Source: Talpa occidentalis | Lineage: Eukaryota; Chordata; Mammalia; Eulipotyphla; Talpidae | Reading direction: 5' to 3' | Length of the DNA stretch: 64,000 nt | Assembly (NCBI RefSeq): GCF_014898055.3 | Contig: NW_023601104.1 | Location: forward strand, 76,305,106 to 76,369,105 | In this document: positions 58,960 to 64,000 of the stretch, piece by piece | Layout of the letters: each line of letters opens with the position of its first letter | Position numbering within the stretch: the stretch's first letter is position 1 | Notes under the pieces: generated by a model | Databases searched by the model: none | What the model was told of the DNA's origin: nothing | What the model saw: the letters and a program-made list of their open reading frames with translations, nothing else | Position numbers and translations under genes: made by a program

Positions 58960-60180
58960 ATTATTTTGTTGTAAAATATATGTAACATAAAATCAAACTC
59001 TGTTGATCATTCAACTCACTGTTTAGGTTAATATATATAACTTAACGATTTAACATTGTAACCATTTTTAAGTGTATAATTAAGTACAGTCATAATGTTG
59101 TATAATAACTATCACAACTATTCATATCCATAATTTTTCATCATAGCAAACAAAAGTTCTGTACACATTAAACAACTTCTCACTCCTCTTGCCCTGGCCC
59201 TCAATAACTTGTATCATATTTTCTCTATTTACCTAATCTGTACACCTCATGTAAGTAGAATCCTACAATGTTCTTTTGTTTTGCTCTATTTCACTAAGCA
59301 TAATGTTTTCTAAGTTCACTCATGTTGTAATATGTATCAGAATCTCAATCTTTTTAAAGGTTGAACAATGTTCTATGGTATGTATATCATATTTTGTTCA
59401 TCTGTCAATGAACACTCAATCCAAGTTTCCCCATTTTGGCTACTGTGAGTAATGTTGATGTGAATTTTATGTTCAAGTATCTGTTTGAGTCCCTGTTTTC
59501 AGTTCCTTTGGGTATATATATAGAACTGAGTTGCTGGATCACATGGTAATTCTATGTTTAACAATGTGAGCAACTGCTCAACTGAACTGTTTTCCACCAC
59601 AGATGTACCACTTTTATGGCTGCAAGAAGTGACCAGGATTCCAATTTCTCCACATCCTTGCCAACATTTATTATTTTGGGGCTTTTTATAAACTTTTTGG
59701 ATAACAGTCATGCTAATGGAGATGAAACAGTATCTCACTGTGGCTTTGATTTGCATTTTCCTAAGGCTAGTGGTGTTGAACATCTTTTCATATGCTTACT
59801 GGCCATTTGTATATCTCCTTTGGAGAAATATCTATTTAAATTCTTTGCTTATTTTTGAATTGGGTTTTTTCTTTTTTTGATTATTGTTGATGTGTAAGAA
59901 TTCTTTATATAGTCTGGATATTAACCCATCTTCAGGTATATGAATTGCAAATGTCTTCTCCCATTCTGTGAGTTATCTTTAAATCTCGTCATGGTGTTTT
60001 TTGATACATATTTTTTTCATTTTGGTAAAAACCAATTTATTTAATTTAATTTTGTTGCCTAGGCTCTTGGTGTCATAGCCAAGAAATCATCACTAAATCC
60101 AGTGACATGAAGTATTTTCCCCTATCTTTTCTTCTAAGAGTTATAGCTCCCACATACACCTTTGATGCATCTTTCGTTAA
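58960..60180 (-). mobile_element. L1 LINE 3' end in antisense
   Basis: It reads in reverse as the C-terminal part of ORF2 and the 3' region. Markers are GGCTTTGATTTGCATTTTCC, ATCTTTTCATATGCTTACTGG, TATAGTCTGGATATTAACCC and TTGGTGTCATAGCCAAGAAA. Confidence 0.8.
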
Positions 60181-60268
60181 TAACTGGCTCAAATGTGATG
60201 AAACTGAAATAGATCCAAGAAACATAACAAACTCATCAAGATAAACATAATGCTAAAAAACAAAATCA

Positions 60269-60570
60269 GGGCCTCACTGGTGACGCAAGGGGTTAAGCAC
60301 AGCACTACAAAGCAATCCGCAGCCTTTGCAGCAGGAGTTCGATCCTGGCCAGCCAGGGAGCAACCCACATGGCAAGGCAGACCTCTCCTGTCTCGCCTGC
60401 TGCTCCCCTCAGCAGTGTTATTTCAGTCAGTCTGCCTGTTCTGTTCCCCACTCTGTCTCTGGTGAATCCTCTCACCACCACCACCCCCCACCTCTGGCCT
60501 GTACCCCTGCTCTTGTATGCATAAATAAATAAATCTTTAAAAAAAAATAAATCTTAAAAAAAAAAAAACA
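60269..60570 (+). mobile_element. tRNA-derived SINE
   Basis: It is full length with the TGCATAAATAAATAAATC tail followed by A-rich repeats that blur the target duplication. Confidence 0.88.
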
Positions 60571-61309
60571 AAAACAAAACAAAACCAGTCAACTTAGAAT
60601 TCTGTTATCAAGTGAGTATCGCCTTCAAAAAGTAAGGTAAAATAAATACTTTTTTAGAAAACATAAGTTGAGAGAATCTGTCACAATCAGATCTATACTA
60701 TGATAAATGTTCAAGGAAATTCTTCGGGCAAAAGAAAAATAATACTGAATGGAAATTCTATGGAAGGGATGAATACTGCGGATGTCATAAATACATAAAC
60801 AAATACAAGTCAAAATTAAAAGGATGGACATAGATATACTAAGCAGCTGGATTGGTCCTACAATATTATAAAAAGTAGACTTTAGAATAAGAAACAATTT
60901 CAAGGAATAAAAGGGCATATTTCCTAATGAAAAAAAGAGTCAATTCATCAAGACATTAAAACACTAAATATGAATGCAACAACAGAACGTGAATATCCAT
61001 GAAGCAAACGCTGAAATGAGAAAAAGGAAAGAAAAGGATGATAGTTGTAGATTTCAGCATTTCTCTCTCAATAAATGATACATCAGATAAACAGAAAAAT
61101 CAGTAAAAATATAAGACACTGTAACAAGACTAAGAACCAACTTGATCTAATTTACCTTTATCAAACAACACACTCAATAACTATCAGGTAAACTTTCTTT
61201 TCTAGTGCACAGGTAATGTTCACAAAGACTGGTCGTAGGCTGGTCCATAAAGTAAGTCTCAATAAATTTCAAAGAGTAGAACTGAATTAGAAATCTGTAA
61301 AATTAACTG

Positions 61310-61650
61310 TATTAGTCTTCTTGGGTTGCCACAACAAAATACTATAGACTGGGTAGCTTAAACAACATACATTCTGTGTTGGAAGCTTGGAAAGTCCAAC
61401 CTCATGGTGCCAATTTCATTATGGGTCCTTTGACTTGTATATAATCATATGACTTCTTCGCATGCACAGAGAGAGTGAATTCTCTGGATTTCTTCCTATA
61501 AGGACACTAATTCTATAGAATCAGGGTTCTACCCTTGTAAGTTCATTTAACCATTTAACTTAAATTGTTTCTGTGAGGCCCTATCTCCCAATATAGTGGG
61601 TTAGGGCTTCAACATGTAAACTCTGAGGGGAAACACAATCATTTAGTTAA
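61310..61650. mobile_element. Old interspersed repeat within L1
   Basis: It begins TGTATTAGTCTTCTTGGGTTGCC, the signature of a common old mammalian repeat whose class I could not fix (probably an LTR of the MaLR kind). Later come TATAAGGACACTAATTC and GAGGCCCTATCTCCC. Confidence 0.5.
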
Positions 61651-61820
61651 TAATAATATCTAAAAAATTGCTAAATGTTGCAAATCATATAATCCACATG
61701 TGAAAGGTGAAGACATAAGAAAAAAATAGGAAGTATTAGGTTGAATGATGATGAAATAACAATATACTGCAATTGTGGGATGCAGCTAACGCAATGTTAT
61801 AGCTTTAAAAAGAAAGTTAA

Positions 61821-62070
61821 GAGCGCTGGGTTGCGAAGCTGCCTGCAGCCTCTGCAGCGCTGGTTCGATCTCCAGCCTCCGGTTGACCTCCGGGTGAGAG
61901 TCCCACATGGCGCGCAGACCTCTCTTGCCGCCCGCTGCTCCCCTCAGCAGTGTACTTCGTCAGTCTGCCTGCTCTGCTCCCCGCTCTGGCTCTGGTGAAT
62001 CCTCTCACCCTCCTCCACTTCTGACTGTATCCAGTGCTTATGTAAATAAATAAATATTTTTAAAAAAAAA
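61821..62070 (+). mobile_element. tRNA-derived SINE, head truncated
   Basis: It starts inside the tRNA-like head (GAGCGCTGGGTTGCGAAGC), lacking about 28 bp with the A box. The flanks TAAAAAGAAAGTTAA and TAAAAAAAAAGTTAA show it inserted as a truncated copy. Confidence 0.9.
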
Positions 62071-62639
62071 GTTAAAACTTTAAATGCTTACAATAGAAAA
62101 GAAAAAAGGTATAATATCAAAGATTAATTCTTTATCTTAAGCTAGAAAAATGAGAGTAAATTAGAGTTAAAGGAAGTAAAATGAAGGAAACAGTAAAATG
62201 AACAGAATAAAATAGAAATTCAAAAAAGCCAAAAGATGCTTTCTTGAAAGGATTAGTAAATGATTAATTGTCACCAAGACAAAGCCAGAAAAATGAAATT
62301 TACAAACTACCAATGTGAAATTTACAAACTACCAATATGAAAAATACAAAATGAATTATCACTACATTCCCTAAAGATATTAAAAAGATAAAGGGATATT
62401 ATTACGGTATTTTAGATAAAATGGATAAATTCTTTCAAAAAGCCACAATACCAAAACCGATTCAAGAACAAAACTGTTTGATAATCCTCACATCTATTAA
62501 AAATACCTTCAAATGTATCAAAGATACTGAATTCATGATCAAAAACCTTTCCAGAAAGACAACTTCAGGCCTATAGTGTTTCACTATTGTATTGTAGTAA
62601 ACATTTGCAATTCTGTAATTTCCTGCCTGTTTTGGGGTG

Positions 62640-63080
62640 GGGGGGCGCAGTGGATGGGGATAGGCTATGTGTTTTAAGGGGTAGAAGGTTTTAAGTTTGA
62701 GTTTGTCTGGTTTTTTTCTTTTATGGTCAGTACTATTTGTGTCATATGTAAGAAATCTTAAACACCCCAGGGAAAGAAGAATTTCTTCTGTATTTTCTAA
62801 CAGAAATTTTATAGATTAGCTTTTTTTCTGGTTAGTTCTGTGATCTATTTCAAAGAAATTAATTTTGCATATGTTCTGTGGTAAGTACTTAAGTTCATCC
62901 ATTCGTATAGGTATCTAGTTGTCTCAACACTGTTAAAAACAATATCCTTTCCCCTCTGAAATACATTCTTGTCTATATAAAAAAAATTGACTTTTTAAAT
63001 GGAGGCCCAATACTGACCTGTCTTTATCCATACAAATTCCACAGTATGTTGATAAAGACAGTTTTGTTTTAAACACTGAA
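62640..63080 (-). mobile_element. L1 antisense relic
   Basis: GTGTCATATGTAAGAAATC, TTCTAACAGAAATTTTATAG and TGCATATGTTCTGTGG follow the antisense L1 3' region. It is a second copy of the kind seen at 58960-60180. Confidence 0.6.
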
Positions 63081-63172
63081 ATAAAGTAGTGTGAGTGGAG
63101 AAAAAGGTACCCTTGTATACTGTTGGTAGGAATGTGAACTAGTCTAGCATCTTTGAAAAAAAAATATGGAGG

Positions 63173-63410
63173 GGGCCTCCCTGGTGGCGCAGCGGCTGAG
63201 CGGTGGGCTGCGAAGCTGCCCGCAGCCTCTGCAGTGCAGGTTCGATCCCCGGCCGCTGGCAAGGGTCCCACAAGGCACGACAGACCTCTCCTGCCGGGCC
63301 CGCTGCTCCCCTCAGCAGTATATTTCGTCAGTCTGCCTGTTCTGTTCCCCACTCTGGCTCTGGTGAATTCTCTCACCCTCCCGCGCTTCTGGTTGTACCC
63401 AGTGCTTGTA

Positions 63411-63465
<55 letters not shown>

Positions 63466-63483
63466 ATCTTTAAAAAAAAAAAG
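63173..63483 (+). mobile_element. tRNA-derived SINE with long AAAT tail
   Basis: The A box TGGCGCAGCGG and B box GGTTCGATCCC are intact. The tail holds about 15 AAAT units (63408-63467). The flanking TATGGAGG is repeated after the A-tail. Confidence 0.93.
63408..63467 (+). repeat. (AAAT)n microsatellite
   Basis: An uninterrupted tetranucleotide run has grown from the SINE tail, much longer than in the other copies (3-4 units). It is likely polymorphic. Confidence 0.95.
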
Positions 63484-64000
63484 TATGGAGGTTTCTTAAA
63501 ACATTAAAAGTAGATCTACTGTTTAACCCATTAACTCCACTCCTAAGTATGTACTTGAAGAATGCAAAAAACCTAATTTGTGGGCATATGAAAAAATGTT
63601 CAACATTACTAATCAGGGAAATGTAAATAAAAACCACAATGAGATACCACTTCACTCCAGTGAGAATGGCCCACATTAAAAAAGCAGGAAACAACCAATG
63701 ATATAGAGGGTAAAGGATAAAGGAACCCTCTGACATTGCTGCTGGCAATGGAAACTGGTCCAGCTACTATGGAAAGCTCTGTGGATGTTCCTCAGAACAT
63801 TAGAAATGGATCTACCGTATGATCTAGCAATTCCAATCCTAGGAATCTACCCAAAGGACACAAAAATACTAATTTGAAGGAAAACCTGCACCCTTATATT
63901 TATTGCAGCACTATTTACAAAAGTCAAGACATGGAAACAACCCAAACGTCAGAAAATAGACAAATGGATCAAAAAGGTGTGGTATATTTACACAATGGAA

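Larger units (their letters stand above)
60600..62580 (+). mobile_element. L1 LINE ORF2, N-terminal to central part (interrupted)
   Basis: The endonuclease region (60600-61300), the TGTGGGATGCAGCTAACGCA motif (about 61775) and the following RT-proximal region (62080-62580) are in sense and in order. Another old repeat (61310-61650) and a SINE (61821-62070) interrupt it. Reading frames are broken. Confidence 0.75.
53692..64000 (-). other. SYNJ2BP: SYNJ2BP intron 1 (partial, runs out of window)
   Basis: The first intron runs past the window edge. It contains SINEs at 55.13, 57.61, 60.27, 61.82 and 63.17 kb, an (ATTT)n tract near 54.26-54.30 kb and L1 fragments in both orientations from 58.96 kb on. 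No exon 1 was found. Confidence 0.85.
63090..64000 (+). mobile_element. L1 LINE 3' part in sense, split by a SINE
   Basis: AATGAGATACCACTTCACTCC, CCAGCTACTATGGAAAGC and TATTGCAGCACTATTTACAA are the L1 ORF2 C-terminus and 3' end. The SINE at 63173-63483 splits it. It runs off the window. Confidence 0.82.

Noticed and set aside
62933..63376. Open frame of 147 codons on the minus strand
   Set aside because: Most of it is the antisense of a SINE, and similar peptides recur at nearly every SINE copy.
1..64000. CRISPR arrays, operons or other prokaryotic systems
   Set aside because: Spliced vertebrate genes, LINEs, SINEs and LTRs show that this is mammalian nuclear DNA. No regular short spaced repeats were seen.

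Overview
This is a placental-mammal nuclear window, made of introns and intergenic DNA dense in transposon remnants. Two protein-coding genes are recognisable, both on the minus strand and both encoding mitochondrial membrane proteins. COX16 is complete (four coding exons, 106 codons, ATG at 30356, stop at 12811). SYNJ2BP (OMP25) is represented by its last three coding exons (53691-53555, 43528-43433, 40408-40268); exon 1 lies beyond position 64000. SYNJ2BP lies upstream of COX16 on the same strand, the arrangement that gives the SYNJ2BP-COX16 read-through locus in human.

The organism is a mammal with a lineage-specific tRNA-derived SINE. About 20 copies are visible. Each has a Pol III A box and B box, a body of roughly 240 bp and an AATAAA-rich tail. 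It is not Alu, B1/B2, carnivore Can, horse ERE, cetartiodactyl CHR or vespertilionid VES as I know them. I suspect a bat or another laurasiatherian but cannot place it firmly.

Layout: 1-12.57 kb is the region downstream of COX16. It holds L1 fragments, a decayed copy of the COX16 promoter and first exon (about 3.7-5.5 kb), and a cluster of four solo LTRs of one endogenous retrovirus family (6.4-9.7 kb), each with a perfect 4-bp target duplication. COX16 occupies 12.57-30.4 kb. Its 12-kb second intron carries LTR-like remnants and, at 22.08-24.01 kb, a degraded Mutator-like (MULE) DNA transposon with transposase remnants and long inverted termini. From 30.2 to 30.65 kb is the CpG-rich COX16 promoter. 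From 30.65 to about 34.6 kb is the intergenic gap, and about 34.6-40.27 kb is probably the long SYNJ2BP 3' UTR. From 40.27 to 64 kb are SYNJ2BP exons and introns with SINEs, MIR, MER5 and L2 relics and an L1-rich end.

The genes work in different mitochondrial membranes. SYNJ2BP is a tail-anchored PDZ scaffold of the outer membrane. COX16 is an inner-membrane assembly factor for cytochrome c oxidase. The most notable items are the MULE transposase relic, the collinear duplication of the COX16 promoter, the solo-LTR cluster, and exon phases that would permit an in-frame SYNJ2BP-COX16 splice.
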